A stretch of 64,000 nucleotides of DNA, taken from positions 2,696,853 through 2,760,852 of the forward strand of contig CP054936.1 in NCBI GenBank assembly GCA_013364255.1. Reading direction: 5' to 3'. Under the pieces are notes generated by a model, which saw only the letters and a program-made list of their open reading frames with translations, was not told where the DNA came from and did no database searches. Positions 26,374 through 35,622 of this stretch are shown piece by piece. The first letter of the stretch is position 1. Each line of letters starts with the position of its first letter. The position numbers were made by a program, and so were the translations under genes. Source of the DNA: Streptomyces seoulensis. GTDB taxonomy: Bacteria > Actinomycetota > Actinomycetes > Streptomycetales > Streptomycetaceae.

Positions 26374-29046
26374 TTACTTGGCGGTCTCGGCGACCAGGCG
26401 CTCGACCGCGTCGACGGCCTCGCCGACGGCGGCCGGGTTCTGGCCGCCGCCCTGGGCGACGTCCGGCTTGCCGCCACCGCCGCCGCCGAGCGTCTTGGCG
26501 GCGGTGCGAACCAGGTCGCCAGCCTTCAGGCCGCGCTCACGGGCGGCCTCGTTGGTGGCGATGACCGTGAGCGGCTTGCCGTTGTTCACGGTGAACAGGG
26601 CGACCACGGCGGCCCGGCCGCCCTGGATGCGGCCGCGCACGTCCAGCACCAGCCTGCGCAGGTCGTCCGGCGTGGTGCCGTCCGGGACCTGGCCGGTGAC
26701 CAGGGCCACGCCGCGCACGTCCTTGGCGGACTCGGCGAGACCGCCGGCCGCCTGGAGCACCTTCTCGGCGCGGAACTTCTCGATCTCCTTCTCGGCGTCC
26801 TTCAGCTTGCCGAGCATGGCGGAGACCTTCTCCGGCAGCTCCTCCGCGCGGCCCTTGATCAGCTCCTGGAGCTGGGCGACGACCGTGTGCTCGCGGGCGA
26901 GGAAGTTGTAGGCGTCCACGCCGACCAGGGCCTCGATACGGCGCACGCCCGAGCCGATGGAGGACTCGCCGAGCAGCTTCACCAGGCCCAGCTGGGCGGT
27001 GTTGTGCACATGGGTGCCGCCGCACAGCTCCTTGGAGAAGTCGCCGATGGTGACGACCCGCACGCGCTCGCCGTACTTCTCGCCGAACTCGGCGATGGCG
27101 CCCTGCTTCTTGGCCTCGTCGATGCCCATGACCTCGGCGTGCACGTCGAGATCGCGGGCCAGCACCTCGTTGATCTTCTGCTCGACGTCGGTCATCACGG
27201 CCGTCGGGACGGCGGCGGGGGAACCGAAGTCGAAGCGGAAGCGGCCGGGCTGGTTCTCGGAGCCGGCCTGGGCGGCCGTCGGGCCGAGCGCGTCGCGCAG
27301 CGCCTGGTGGGTGAGGTGGGTGGCCGAGTGGGCGCGGGCGATGGCGGTGCGGCGGCGGGAGTCGATCGAGGCGTGCGCCTTGGCGCCCACGGTGACCTCG
27401 CCGAACTGGACGACGCCCTTGTGGACGTAGACGCCCGGGACCGGCTTCTGGCAGTCGCGTACCTCGATGACGGCGCCGGAGTCGACCTTGATGCGGCCGG
27501 TGTCGCCGATCTGGCCGCCGCCCTCGGCGTAGAACGGGGTGCGGTCGAGGACGACCTCCACCTCGTCGCCCTCGGTGGCGGCCGGAGAGGACACGCCGTC
27601 GACGAGGAGGCCGACGATCGTGGACTCGCCCTCGGTGTCGCCGTAGCCGATGAAGTCGGTCTCGCCGGCGGCGTCGGCGATCTCCCGGTAGGCGCCCAGG
27701 TCGGCGTGGCCGGTCTTCTTGGCCTGGGCGTCGGCCTTGGCGCGCTCCCGCTGCTCCTTCATCAGGCGGCGGAAGCCGTCCTCGTCCACGGACAGGCCCT
27801 GTTCGGCGGCCATCTCCAGGGTGAGGTCGATCGGGAAGCCCCAGGTGTCGTGGAGCAGGAACGCCTTGTCGCCGGAGAGGACCTTGCCGCCGGACTGCTT
27901 GGTCTCGGTGACGGCGGTGTCCAGGATGTTGGTGCCGGCCTTCAGCGTCTTCAGGAAGGCGTTCTCCTCGGCGAGGGCGACCTTCTCGATGCGCTCGCGC
28001 TCGGTGACCAGCTCCGGGTACTGCTGGCCCATCATGCCGATGACGACCTCGATGAGGTCCTGTACGACCAGGCCGGTGGCGCCCAGCAGGCGCATGTTGC
28101 GGATGGCGCGGCGCATGATGCGGCGCAGCACGTAGCCGCGGCCCTCGTTGCCCGGGGTGACGCCGTCGCCGATGAGCATGGTGGCGGTGCGCATGTGGTC
28201 GGTGACCACGCGCAGGGACACGTCCGAGGCGTGGGCGTCGCCGTAGGCGACACCGGTCAGCTCGGTGGCCTTCCTGATGACGGCCATCGAGGTGTCGATC
28301 TCGTACATGTTCTGCACGCCCTGCAGGATCATGGCGAGGCGTTCGAGACCGAGGCCGGTGTCGATGTTCTGGCTCGGCAGGTCGCCGAGGATCTCGAAGT
28401 TGTCCTTGCCGATGCCCTCGCCGCGCTCGTACTGCATGAAGACGAGGTTCCAGATCTCCACGTACCGCTCGTCGTTGACGGCGGGGCCGCCCTCGGCGCC
28501 GAACTCGGGGCCGCGGTCGTAGTTGATCTCGGAGCAGGGGCCGCACGGGCCGGGGACGCCCATGGACCAGTAGTTGTCCTTCATGCCCAGGCGCTGGATG
28601 CGCTCCTTGGGCACTCCGACGACCTCGTGCCAGATGCGCTCGGCCTCGTCGTCGTCCTTGTAGACGGTGATCCACAGGCGCTCGGGGTCGAGGCCGTAAC
28701 CGCCCTCGTCCTGGGCGCCGGTGAGCAGCTCCCAGGCGAACTTGATGGCGCCTTCCTTGAAGTAGTCGCCGAAGGAGAAGTTGCCGCACATCTGGAAGAA
28801 CGTGCCGTGCCGCGTGGTCTTGCCGACCTCTTCGATGTCGGGCGTGCGCACGCACTTCTGCACGCTGGTGGCGCGCGGGAACGGCGGCTTGACCTCGCCC
28901 AGGAAGTAGGGCTTGAAGGGCACCATGCCGGCCGGGACGAGGAGCAGAGTCGGGTCGTCCGCGATGAGCGACGCCGAAGGGACGACGGTGTGCCCGCGCT
29001 CCTCGAAGAAGCTCAGCCAGCGGCGGCGGATCTCAGCCGACTCCAT
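26374..29046 (-). CDS. alaS: Alanyl-tRNA synthetase
   Basis: Charges tRNA-Ala. The 890-residue enzyme has the class II aminoacylation domain ([39 protein letters not shown]), a tRNA-recognition region, the editing domain with [16 protein letters not shown] and the zinc-binding [11 protein letters not shown], and the C-terminal Gly-rich domain ending in the Gly-rich segment [17 protein letters not shown]. The ATG shares one base with the stop of the preceding small gene (TGATG). I saw no T-box features upstream. Confidence 0.98.
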   Translation of the reverse strand: MESAEIRRRWLSFFEERGHTVVPSASLIADDPTLLLVPAGMVPFKPYFLGEVKPPFPRATSVQKCVRTPDIEEVGKTTRHGTFFQMCGNFSFGDYFKEGAIKFAWELLTGAQDEGGYGLDPERLWITVYKDDDEAERIWHEVVGVPKERIQRLGMKDNYWSMGVPGPCGPCSEINYDRGPEFGAEGGPAVNDERYVEIWNLVFMQYERGEGIGKDNFEILGDLPSQNIDTGLGLERLAMILQGVQNMYEIDTSMAVIRKATELTGVAYGDAHASDVSLRVVTDHMRTATMLIGDGVTPGNEGRGYVLRRIMRRAIRNMRLLGATGLVVQDLIEVVIGMMGQQYPELVTERERIEKVALAEENAFLKTLKAGTNILDTAVTETKQSGGKVLSGDKAFLLHDTWGFPIDLTLEMAAEQGLSVDEDGFRRLMKEQRERAKADAQAKKTGHADLGAYREIADAAGETDFIGYGDTEGESTIVGLLVDGVSSPAATEGDEVEVVLDRTPFYAEGGGQIGDTGRIKVDSGAVIEVRDCQKPVPGVYVHKGVVQFGEVTVGAKAHASIDSRRRTAIARAHSATHLTHQALRDALGPTAAQAGSENQPGRFRFDFGSPAAVPTAVMTDVEQKINEVLARDLDVHAEVMGIDEAKKQGAIAEFGEKYGERVRVVTIGDFSKELCGGTHVHNTAQLGLVKLLGESSIGSGVRRIEALVGVDAYNFLAREHTVVAQLQELIKGRAEELPEKVSAMLGKLKDAEKEIEKFRAEKVLQAAGGLAESAKDVRGVALVTGQVPDGTTPDDLRRLVLDVRGRIQGGRAAVVALFTVNNGKPLTVIATNEAARERGLKAGDLVRTAAKTLGGGGGGKPDVAQGGGQNPAAVGEAVDAVERLVAETAK

Positions 29047-29405
29047 CAGTGGTCCTCATTCCGGTTGTTCGAGTTCGTCGGGTACGCCGAGCCGTCGACG
29101 TACTTCGGGCTGTGGTGGTTCTCGATGGCGGCGAGCCGCCTGGGCGGGGGCAGTTGGGCGTCGACGGAGGCGTTGATGCCGAGCGCGTCGCCGAGTTCGG
29201 CCTCCCGCTGCGCCATGTTGTCGCGGACGTCGAGCGCGAAGCCGACCGCGCGGTCCTTGATCCGGTGACCGGTCTCCAGCGCCTTGTTCGCCGCGGTGAC
29301 GGCGAGCGACTCGGGGGTCAGCTGTCGCAGCTTGCGGTTGACCTTGGTGGTGGCCCACACACCGGCGGCGACACCTGTGCTGAACCAGAACGAACGGCGG
29401 AACAT
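29046..29405 (-). CDS. Small membrane-anchored protein (DUF6167-like)
   Basis: Function unknown. 119 residues with an N-terminal hydrophobic segment ([20 protein letters not shown]), then a helical basic region ([27 protein letters not shown]) and a polar C-terminus ([19 protein letters not shown]). It is placed 9 bp after the DUF948-like gene and its stop overlaps the alaS start by one base, so the three genes form one transcription unit. The family name is from memory of Streptomyces annotation. Confidence 0.8.
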   Translation of the reverse strand: MFRRSFWFSTGVAAGVWATTKVNRKLRQLTPESLAVTAANKALETGHRIKDRAVGFALDVRDNMAQREAELGDALGINASVDAQLPPPRRLAAIENHHSPKYVDGSAYPTNSNNRNEDH

Positions 29406-29414
29406 CGCTAGTCC

Positions 29415-29855
29415 TTACTTCTCCCGGTTGTTCCGCTTCCCCCGCCGTGCGGCCGGGACGGTGCGGCCCACGATCACGGTACGCCTCGACGCCTTGGCGG
29501 GCACGTCCTCCTTGCGGCCGCCCAGGGCCCGGCGCACGCCGTAGCCGAAGGCGGCGACCTTCACCAGGGGGCCGCCGAAGGTGGAGGCGACGGTCGTCGA
29601 CAGCGCGGACGCGTTGGAGGTGACCTCCTGGACGTCGGAGGCGATGGCGTCGACGCGGTCGATCTGGGTCTGCGCGGAGCGCACCGCCTGCGACGCGTCG
29701 GACAGCAGCGGAACGGCCTGGTCGGTCACGTCCGCCACGAGCTTGGTGGTCGCCTTGAGCGTCTGGGCCAGCCTCGCCAGCGCCACGGCGAGGAAGGAGA
29801 CCAGGATCGCCCAGAAGACGGCCACCAGGATCCCGGCCACCTCACCACCGGACAC
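29415..29855 (-). CDS. DUF948-family membrane protein
   Basis: Function unknown. The 146-residue product has one N-terminal transmembrane helix (AGILVAVFWAILVSFLAVALARLAQTL, ~6-32) followed by a long amphipathic helix with repeated hydrophobic spacing (TKLVADVTDQAVPLLSDASQ, then QIDRVDAIASDVQEV), typical of DUF948 proteins thought to resemble methyl-accepting coiled coils, and a basic tail. The GTG at 29855 was chosen because it gives the SGGEVAGILVAV start; upstream codons are unconserved. It heads the unit with the DUF6167-like gene and alaS. Confidence 0.8.
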   Translation of the reverse strand: MSGGEVAGILVAVFWAILVSFLAVALARLAQTLKATTKLVADVTDQAVPLLSDASQAVRSAQTQIDRVDAIASDVQEVTSNASALSTTVASTFGGPLVKVAAFGYGVRRALGGRKEDVPAKASRRTVIVGRTVPAARRGKRNNREK

Positions 29856-30060
29856 TGTGCGCACCCGCTCCCTGAAACGTGCCTGAACTTCGGGACTGTC
29901 CGGAAGATCTAGAACGCCTGGCACCTAGAACACCGAGAAAGCCGTACACCGAGCCTATCGCGCCCGGGGCGGGGCTCCGTACCGGATTACCGCCGGTGCG
30001 CCGCGCGGCGCGGACCGGCGATTGTACGGACCGATTACGGTTCAGTACGCTCCGTGTCCC

Positions 30061-32217
30061 ATGCGAGACCCCATGCGTGACTCCACGCCGGCCGGCCGGT
30101 CCCCGGGCGGCGGCACCGCGGGCAATCTGCCCGCCGAACTCGACGCGTTCGTCGGCCGCGCGGCCGAACTCGACGCGCTGGCGCGGACGCTCGGCGCCGC
30201 GCGGCTGGTGACGGTGACCGGTGTGGGCGGGGTCGGCAAGTCGCGGCTGGCGGCGCGGGCGGCCGCCCGCCCGGCGGCGCCGGACGGCGTGTGGCGGGTG
30301 GACCTCGCGCCGCTCCAGGATCCGGAGTTCCTGGACCACGCCGTGGTGGAGGCGATGGGGCTGACCGACCACACCACGCGTCCGCCGCGCGAGGCCCTGC
30401 TCGCTCATCTGGCCGAGCGCCGGCTGCTGCTGGTGCTCGACGGGTTCGAACACCTGGCGGACGCCTGCGCCGACCTGGCGGCCGAGCTGCTCCGGCGGAC
30501 CCCGGGGCTCACGGTGCTGGCCGCGGGGCGGCGGCCGCTGGGGGTGGCGGGCGAACGGCTGTTCCCGCTGGCGCCGCTGGGCGCGGAGGACGCCGCCGAA
30601 CTGCTGGTGGCGCGGGCCGCGCAGCAGGACGTCACGGTGGACGGCGGCGATCCGGCGGTACGGGAGCTGTGCCGGCGCCTGGACGGGATCCCGCTGGCGA
30701 TCGAGCTGGCCGCGGGACGGCTGCGGGCGCTGTCGCCGGTGCGGCTGCTGGAGCGCCTCGACGACCGGTTCCGGCTGCTGACCGGCGGCGGCCGCGACGC
30801 CCTGCCCCGGCACCGCACGCTGCGCACGGCGATCGGCTGGAGCCACGAGCTGTGCACGCCCGCCGAGCGGCTGCTGTGGGCGCGCCTGTCGGCGTTCGCC
30901 GGGCCGTTCGACCTGGAGGCCGCCGAGTACGTGTGCGGCGGGCGCGGTCTGCCCTCCGAGGACGTCCTCGACGTGCTGACCGAGCTGCTGGCGCAGTCCG
31001 TGGTGGCGCGCGAGGAGACGGCGGCGGGGGTGCGCTACCGGATGCTGGACACGGTGCGCGCCTACGGCGCCCAGTGGCTGGCGGCGGCCGGGGACGCGGA
31101 GCGGCTGCGGCGCCGGCACCGCGACTGGTACGTCGGGCTGGCCACCTGGTGCGAGCTGGAGTGGTTCTCGCCCCGGCAGCGGGAGGTGGCCGCGCGGATC
31201 GAGGCGGAGCTGCCGAATCTGCGCGCCGCCCTGGAGTACTGCATGACCGGCCCGGACGAGGCCCGGCTGGGCCAGTACCTGGCGGGCTGTCTGTGGTTCT
31301 GCTGGGCCGGCTGCGGGCGGCTGTCGGAGGGCCGGCACTGGCTGGGGCGGGCGGTGGAGCTGGCGGGCGGGCACGAGCAGTCCCGGCTGCGGGCGCTGGC
31401 GACGCTCGGCTACGTGGCCATCCTCCAGGGCGACACGGCGCCGGCGCTGGCCGCGCTGCGCGAGTGCCGGGAGAGCGCGGAGCGCTCGGCGAGCGCGCCG
31501 GCGCTGGCGTACGCGGAGCACCGCACCGGCTGTCTGGCGCTGATCACGGACGACGTGGAGCGCGCGGAGCGGCTGCTGCGCTCGGCGCTGGAGCGCTACC
31601 GGGAGCTGGGCGAGCTGAACAGCACCGTGCTGATGGGCCAGGTGGAGCTGGCGATGACGCGGGCGTTCCAGGGCGATCTGCCGGACGCGGTGCGGTTGTG
31701 CGAGGACGTGCGCCGGGTGTGCGAGGAGCACGGCGAGCGCTGGACGCGCGCGTACGCGCTGTACGTCCTGGCGTACGCGGCCTGGCGCGAGGGGAACCTG
31801 GGCTGCGCCCGGGAGCTGCTGGTGGACTGTCTGGGCAGCGCGCACGGGTTCCGCGATCTGCTGGGCTCGGTGCTGGCGGTGGAGCTGCTGGCGCTGGTGA
31901 CGGCGGCCGAGGGCGACGCGGCGGAGGCGGCGGTGCTCCAGGGGGCCGCGGCCGGCATGTGGCCGGCGGTGGGGCTGCGGCTGTTCGGCTCGGCGCACTA
32001 CAACGCCCCGCACGAGCTGTGCGAGGCGATGGCCCGGGAGCTGCTGGGCGACGAGCGGTACGAGGAGTGCGTGCGCCAGGGGGCGGGGCTCGGCCGGGAG
32101 GCGGCGGTGACGCGGGCGCTGCGCGGCGCGCGCACCCGGTCGCTGCGGCGGCTGCCGGCGCCGCGCGGTCCGGGGGCGGTCCGCCGGCTGCGCTCCCAGC
32201 TGTCGAACGGCGACTGA
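30061..32217 (+). CDS. NB-ARC/TPR (STAND-type) regulatory ATPase lacking a DNA-binding domain
   Basis: 718 residues. An NB-ARC core has Walker A TGVGGVGKSRLAARAAAR (P-loop ~54-61), Walker B LLLVLDGFEHLADAC (~130) and the GIPLAIELAAGRL motif. A winged-helix segment follows (WSHELCTPAERLLWARLSAF), then ~350 residues of TPR-like helices (PNLRAALEYCMTG onward). This is the middle and C-terminal part of AfsR/LuxR-type regulators, but neither end has a recognisable helix-turn-helix, so it may act on a partner protein. The ATG at 30061 was preferred over one at 30022; 30073 is also possible. GC and codon use match the neighbours. It is divergent from the alaS unit. Confidence 0.8.
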   Translation: MRDPMRDSTPAGRSPGGGTAGNLPAELDAFVGRAAELDALARTLGAARLVTVTGVGGVGKSRLAARAAARPAAPDGVWRVDLAPLQDPEFLDHAVVEAMGLTDHTTRPPREALLAHLAERRLLLVLDGFEHLADACADLAAELLRRTPGLTVLAAGRRPLGVAGERLFPLAPLGAEDAAELLVARAAQQDVTVDGGDPAVRELCRRLDGIPLAIELAAGRLRALSPVRLLERLDDRFRLLTGGGRDALPRHRTLRTAIGWSHELCTPAERLLWARLSAFAGPFDLEAAEYVCGGRGLPSEDVLDVLTELLAQSVVAREETAAGVRYRMLDTVRAYGAQWLAAAGDAERLRRRHRDWYVGLATWCELEWFSPRQREVAARIEAELPNLRAALEYCMTGPDEARLGQYLAGCLWFCWAGCGRLSEGRHWLGRAVELAGGHEQSRLRALATLGYVAILQGDTAPALAALRECRESAERSASAPALAYAEHRTGCLALITDDVERAERLLRSALERYRELGELNSTVLMGQVELAMTRAFQGDLPDAVRLCEDVRRVCEEHGERWTRAYALYVLAYAAWREGNLGCARELLVDCLGSAHGFRDLLGSVLAVELLALVTAAEGDAAEAAVLQGAAAGMWPAVGLRLFGSAHYNAPHELCEAMARELLGDERYEECVRQGAGLGREAAVTRALRGARTRSLRRLPAPRGPGAVRRLRSQLSNGD

Positions 32218-32267
32218 CCGGCGGCCCGGGGTGCGTCTTGGGCGCGTCCGGGCCCGGGAACGCGCGA

Positions 32268-32310
32268 ACCCGCCGCCCCGCCCGCCCGGAAGGGCGGCGG
32301 GACGGCGGGT
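32268..32310. terminator. Bidirectional terminator between the NB-ARC gene and rpsD
   Basis: Near-perfect inverted repeat of ~19 bp (32268-32287 with 32292-32310) with a GGAA loop, one mismatch and one bulge, between convergent genes. Confidence 0.8.
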
Positions 32311-32337
32311 CGAGGCGGTGCTACGGCCTGCCGGTGA

Positions 32338-32952
32338 TCAGCGGGCGTAGTACTCGACGACGAGCTGCTCGTCGCAGATCACCGGGATCTCCTTGCGGTT
32401 CGGCTCGCGGTCCAGGCGGAACGCCAGGGCCTTGAGGTTCACCTGGAGGTAGCGCGGGGTCTCGCCCTCGGGGGCGAAGCCGCCCTCACGGGCGATGGTG
32501 AAGAGCGTCTTCTCCTTGGAGCGGTCGCGGACCTGCACGACGTCGTCCGGACGGACGCGGAAGGACGGCTTGTCGACCTTCTGGCCGTTGACCTGGATGT
32601 GGCCGTGGACGACCATCTGGCGGGCCTGGTAGATCGTGCGGGCGATGCCCGAACGCAGGACCAGCGCGTCGAGGCGGCGCTCCAGCTCGATGATCAGGGC
32701 CTCACCGGTCTTGCCCTGGACCTTGGAGGCACGCTCGTAGGCGCGGACGAGCTGACGCTCGGACACGTCGTACTGCGCGCGCAGACGCTGCTTCTCGAGC
32801 AGACGGACCTTGTAGTCCGAGTTCTGCTTGCGGCCGCGGCCGTGCTCGCCCGGCGGGTAGGGACGGGCCTCGAAGTACTTGACGGCCTTCGGGGTCAGCG
32901 CGATGCCGAGGGCACGCGACTTCTTCACCTTGGGGCGGGACTGGTTCGCCAC
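32338..32952 (-). CDS. rpsD: 30S ribosomal protein S4, zinc-free form
   Basis: Primary 16S rRNA-binding protein that nucleates small-subunit assembly. The 204-residue protein has the N-terminal S4 domain with [13 protein letters not shown] and a C-terminal RNA-binding S4 fold ([28 protein letters not shown]). The region before RPYPPG has no cysteines, so it is the form without the four-Cys zinc site. GTG start at 32952. The gene stands alone outside a ribosomal operon. Its 297-bp upstream gap holds two strong hairpins. Confidence 0.97.
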   Translation of the reverse strand: MANQSRPKVKKSRALGIALTPKAVKYFEARPYPPGEHGRGRKQNSDYKVRLLEKQRLRAQYDVSERQLVRAYERASKVQGKTGEALIIELERRLDALVLRSGIARTIYQARQMVVHGHIQVNGQKVDKPSFRVRPDDVVQVRDRSKEKTLFTIAREGGFAPEGETPRYLQVNLKALAFRLDREPNRKEIPVICDEQLVVEYYAR

Positions 32953-33130
32953 TGTCTCTCATTTCCTAGTTTTCCGGCTTGCCAGGGTTACGGAGGTCGC
33001 ATCCGCAGCCGGGAAGACCCGCAGGTCCACGAGGGACCCGCTGGGCAGCCGCTTCCTGGTCTGGGCACATACGTGCAGCACGCGAGTGGCCCACCGACCG
33101 TCCCGGAACCCCGGGTGGTGGTGGGCTGCC

Positions 33131-33190
33131 CGCGACACCGTTCGACGGTGCGCGACGCTCCTGGAGCCGGTCCGCGAGGACCGGGCCTCC
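33131..33190 (-). promoter_or_regulatory. Pair of hairpins between rarA and rpsD
   Basis: CACCG-TTCGA-CGGTG (33136-33150) is extended by CGCG pairs to 33131-33154. CCGGTCC-GCGA-GGACCGG (33167-33184) is extended by GGAG/CTCC to 33163-33190. The second has a GNRA-type loop. They lie 60-120 bp after the rarA stop and 180-240 bp before rpsD, so they may be the rarA terminator or part of a structured rpsD leader. The remainder of 32953-33249 shows no gene. Confidence 0.55.
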
Positions 33191-33249
33191 GGCTGACTGT
33201 CCCGCTCTGACGGCACGGGACTCAGCACTGTGCAGCAGTCTACAGGCTG

Positions 33250-34605
33250 CTACGACCGCTTCCGACCGAGGTGCTGGCGGGTCCACTCCACCGCGTCCGC
33301 GTAGCGCGCCTCGGCGCCGTGCCGGCTCGGGCTGTAGTACTCGCGGTCCTTGAGGGCGTCCGGCGCGTACTGCTGGGCGGCGATGCCCTCGGCCAGGTCG
33401 TGCGGGTAGACGTAGCCCTGCGCGTGGCCGAGCTTGGCGGCGCCCTTGTAGTGCCCGTCCCGCAGGTGCGGCGGCACCGAGCCGGCCAGTCCCTTGCGCA
33501 CGTCCTCCAGGGCGGCGCCGATCGCGGTCGTCGCCGAGTTGGACTTGGGGGCGAGCGCGAGGGCGATGGTGGCGTGGCTGAGGGTGAGGGCGGCCTCGGG
33601 GAAGCCGATCATGGCGACGGCCTGCGCGGCGGCGACGGCCGTGGGCAGCGCGGTGGGGTCGGCGAGGCCGATGTCCTCGCTCGCGGAGATCATCAGGCGG
33701 CGGGCGATGAACCGGGGGTCCTCGCCGGCCTCGATCATCCGGGCCAGGTAGTGCAGCGCGGCGTCGACGTCGGAGCCCCGGATGGACTTGATCAGGGCGC
33801 TGGAGACGTCGTAGTGCTGGTCGCCGTCGCGGTCGTACTTCACCGCGGCCCGGTCGACCGTCTCCTCCAGCGTGGTCAGGGAGATCTCGTCCTCGCCCTT
33901 GTCGAGGGCGGCCCCGGCGGCGGCCTCCAGCGCGGTCAGCGCCCGGCGGGCGTCGCCGCCGGCGATGCGCAGCAGGTGGTCCTCGGTGTCCTCGGGCAGC
34001 GCGACCGCGGACTTCAGACCGCGCTCGTCGGTCAGGGCGCGGCGCAGCAGACCGCGTACGTCGTCGTCGGTGAGGGGTTCGAGGGTGAGCAGCAGGGAGC
34101 GGGACAGCAGCGGGGAGATCACCGAGAAGTACGGGTTCTCGGTGGTGGCGGCGATCAGGGTCACCCAGCGGTTCTCCACCGCCGGGAGCAGGGAGTCCTG
34201 CTGGGCCTTGCTGAAGCGGTGGATCTCGTCCAGGAAGAGGACGGTCTCCTGGCCGTACCCGCCGGTGGCGCGGCGGGCGCCGTCGATGACCGCGCGGACC
34301 TCCTTGACGCCCGCGGTGATCGCCGACAGCTCCACGAAGCGCTTGTTGGTGGCCTTGGAGACGACGTAGGCGAGGGTGGTCTTGCCGGTGCCGGGCGGAC
34401 CCCACAGGATCACCGAGGAGGGCCCGGCCGGGCCGCCCGCGCCTTCGCCGACGAGCCGCCGCAGGGGCGAGCCGGGCTTGAGCAGGTGCTGCTGGCCCAC
34501 CACCTCGTCGAGGGTGCGCGGGCGCATCCGGACGGCCAGCGGGCTGGCGGCCGGATCCTTCTCCTGGCGTTCTTCTGCTGCGGCGGTGAACAGGTCGGGC
34601 TCCAC
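33250..34605 (-). CDS. rarA: Replication-associated recombination protein A (RarA/MgsA)
   Basis: Clamp-loader-like AAA+ ATPase acting at stalled replication forks. The 451-residue protein has [13 protein letters not shown], Walker [15 protein letters not shown] (~68-81), Walker [17 protein letters not shown], sensor 1 [10 protein letters not shown], an arginine-finger region, and the C-terminal tetramerisation domain ([40 protein letters not shown]). The start is GTG at 34605. The damage-type promoter just upstream predicts transcription starting at or within a base of this GTG, so the mRNA is probably leaderless. Confidence 0.96.
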   Translation of the reverse strand: MEPDLFTAAAEERQEKDPAASPLAVRMRPRTLDEVVGQQHLLKPGSPLRRLVGEGAGGPAGPSSVILWGPPGTGKTTLAYVVSKATNKRFVELSAITAGVKEVRAVIDGARRATGGYGQETVLFLDEIHRFSKAQQDSLLPAVENRWVTLIAATTENPYFSVISPLLSRSLLLTLEPLTDDDVRGLLRRALTDERGLKSAVALPEDTEDHLLRIAGGDARRALTALEAAAGAALDKGEDEISLTTLEETVDRAAVKYDRDGDQHYDVSSALIKSIRGSDVDAALHYLARMIEAGEDPRFIARRLMISASEDIGLADPTALPTAVAAAQAVAMIGFPEAALTLSHATIALALAPKSNSATTAIGAALEDVRKGLAGSVPPHLRDGHYKGAAKLGHAQGYVYPHDLAEGIAAQQYAPDALKDREYYSPSRHGAEARYADAVEWTRQHLGRKRS

Positions 34606-34611
34606 ACGGAA

Positions 34612-34634
34612 ACCCTAGGGCACGCCACTGACAA
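34612..34634 (-). promoter_or_regulatory. RecA-NDp-like (PafBC-type) promoter of rarA
   Basis: Minus strand: TTGTCAGTG (34634-34626), an 8-base spacer, and TAGGGT (34617-34612). This fits TTGTCRGTG-N8-TAnnnT at every defined position. Six bases separate the -10 from the GTG start codon. Confidence 0.85.
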
Positions 34635-34638
34635 CGCC

Positions 34639-34678
34639 GCCGGCCGTCGGACCCGGGGGCCCGGGTACGACGGCCGGC
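34639..34678 (-). terminator. Terminator between the VKOR gene and rarA
   Basis: An 11-bp stem (34639-34649 with 34668-34678) continues after one mismatch for 6 more pairs, in the gap downstream of the VKOR-family gene and directly upstream of the rarA promoter. Confidence 0.8.
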
Positions 34679-34697
34679 CTGTTCCGGACGAGAGGGC

Positions 34698-35354
34698 CTA
34701 GGCCCAGAGGCTGCTGCCCCAGCGGGTGAGGATCAGCATGGCGATGACGCCGGTGTGAGTGACCGGGAGCACCCAGGTGAACTCGGCCAGGAACGACTTC
34801 ACCGCGCGCGGGGCGGGCAGGAAGTCGTTGCGGATGGTGAAGGAGGTGACGTACCAGAACAGGGTGAGGGTGGCGACCCAGGCCAGCGAGCACCACAGGC
34901 ACAGCGCGTTGATCCGGTACAGCGACTGGAACTGCAGCCAGGTGACGAAGCAGACGCCGAAGAGGGTGCCGGCGTTGAAGGTCAGCCAGTACCAGCGCGG
35001 GAAGCGGGCGCGGCCGAGCAGGCTCATGCCGACGCAGATCACCACGGCGTAGGCGGCCAGGCCGAGCATGGGGTTGGGGAACCCGAAGACGGAGGCCTGC
35101 TTGCTCTCCATCACGCTGCCGCAGGAGATGATCGGGTTGATGCTGCAGCTCGGCGTGAAGGTCTTGCCGCTCAGCTTGCCTTCGAGGATCTTCTGCTTGT
35201 CGATCGTGATGACCCAGGCGGCGAGCAGTCCGGCGGCGCCGCAGATCACCAGCAGCAGGGCGAGGGCGCGGCTGCCGCCGGCCGTCCGCGGTCCGGGGGC
35301 CGGGTGCTCGGAGTCGGGCTCCATGGAGACGTCCTTGACTGTCGTCTTGCTCAT
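34698..35354 (-). CDS. Vitamin K epoxide reductase family protein
   Basis: Membrane quinone reductase that reoxidises a DsbA- or thioredoxin-like partner and so drives disulfide bond formation outside the cell. The 218-residue protein has about five transmembrane segments (first at ~30-50). It carries both conserved Cys pairs: loop Cys70/Cys78 (PSCSINPIISCGSVM) and the quinone-reducing CLWC (Cys152/Cys155). The ATG at 35354 leaves a ~28-residue polar N-terminus; an ATG ten codons further in is possible. It is not in an operon with a visible partner protein. Confidence 0.9.
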   Translation of the reverse strand: MSKTTVKDVSMEPDSEHPAPGPRTAGGSRALALLLVICGAAGLLAAWVITIDKQKILEGKLSGKTFTPSCSINPIISCGSVMESKQASVFGFPNPMLGLAAYAVVICVGMSLLGRARFPRWYWLTFNAGTLFGVCFVTWLQFQSLYRINALCLWCSLAWVATLTLFWYVTSFTIRNDFLPAPRAVKSFLAEFTWVLPVTHTGVIAMLILTRWGSSLWA

Positions 35355-35569
35355 CACGCCGATTCCGTCGCTCGAGAGTCGGAGGGTGCTTCGGGCAGGG
35401 CCATTGTGCCGTACGCGCACGCGTGTGCACCGTTCGGTGCGGATAAGGAAGTGACCGCCGGGAACGCGGTCGCCGTGGGCGTGAGCGGCGCCCACGGCCA
35501 GGAGCGGCGTTCACGCCCGTCCACCGAAACCGCCCGACGTGGTGAAGCGCCACGCACGAGGTTGACGTG

Positions 35570-35588
35570 CCGGGGCGCCGGGCCCCGG
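35570..35588 (-). terminator. Possible terminator downstream of hisS
   Basis: CCGGGGC (35570-35576) pairs with GCCCCGG (35582-35588), 34 bp after the hisS stop. The rest of the 35355-35622 gap must carry the VKOR promoter but shows no clear motif. Confidence 0.45.
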
Positions 35589-35622
35589 TGCGGGGATCCG
35601 GCGCCCTCGACGCGCGGGTGGC

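Noticed and set aside
29046..29048. Frameshift between the small membrane protein and alaS
   Set aside because: The one-base overlap TGATG is a normal coupled stop-start, and both proteins are complete.
30061..32217. NB-ARC gene as a horizontally acquired island
   Set aside because: GC content and codon use look like the neighbours and no tRNA, integrase or flanking repeat is present.
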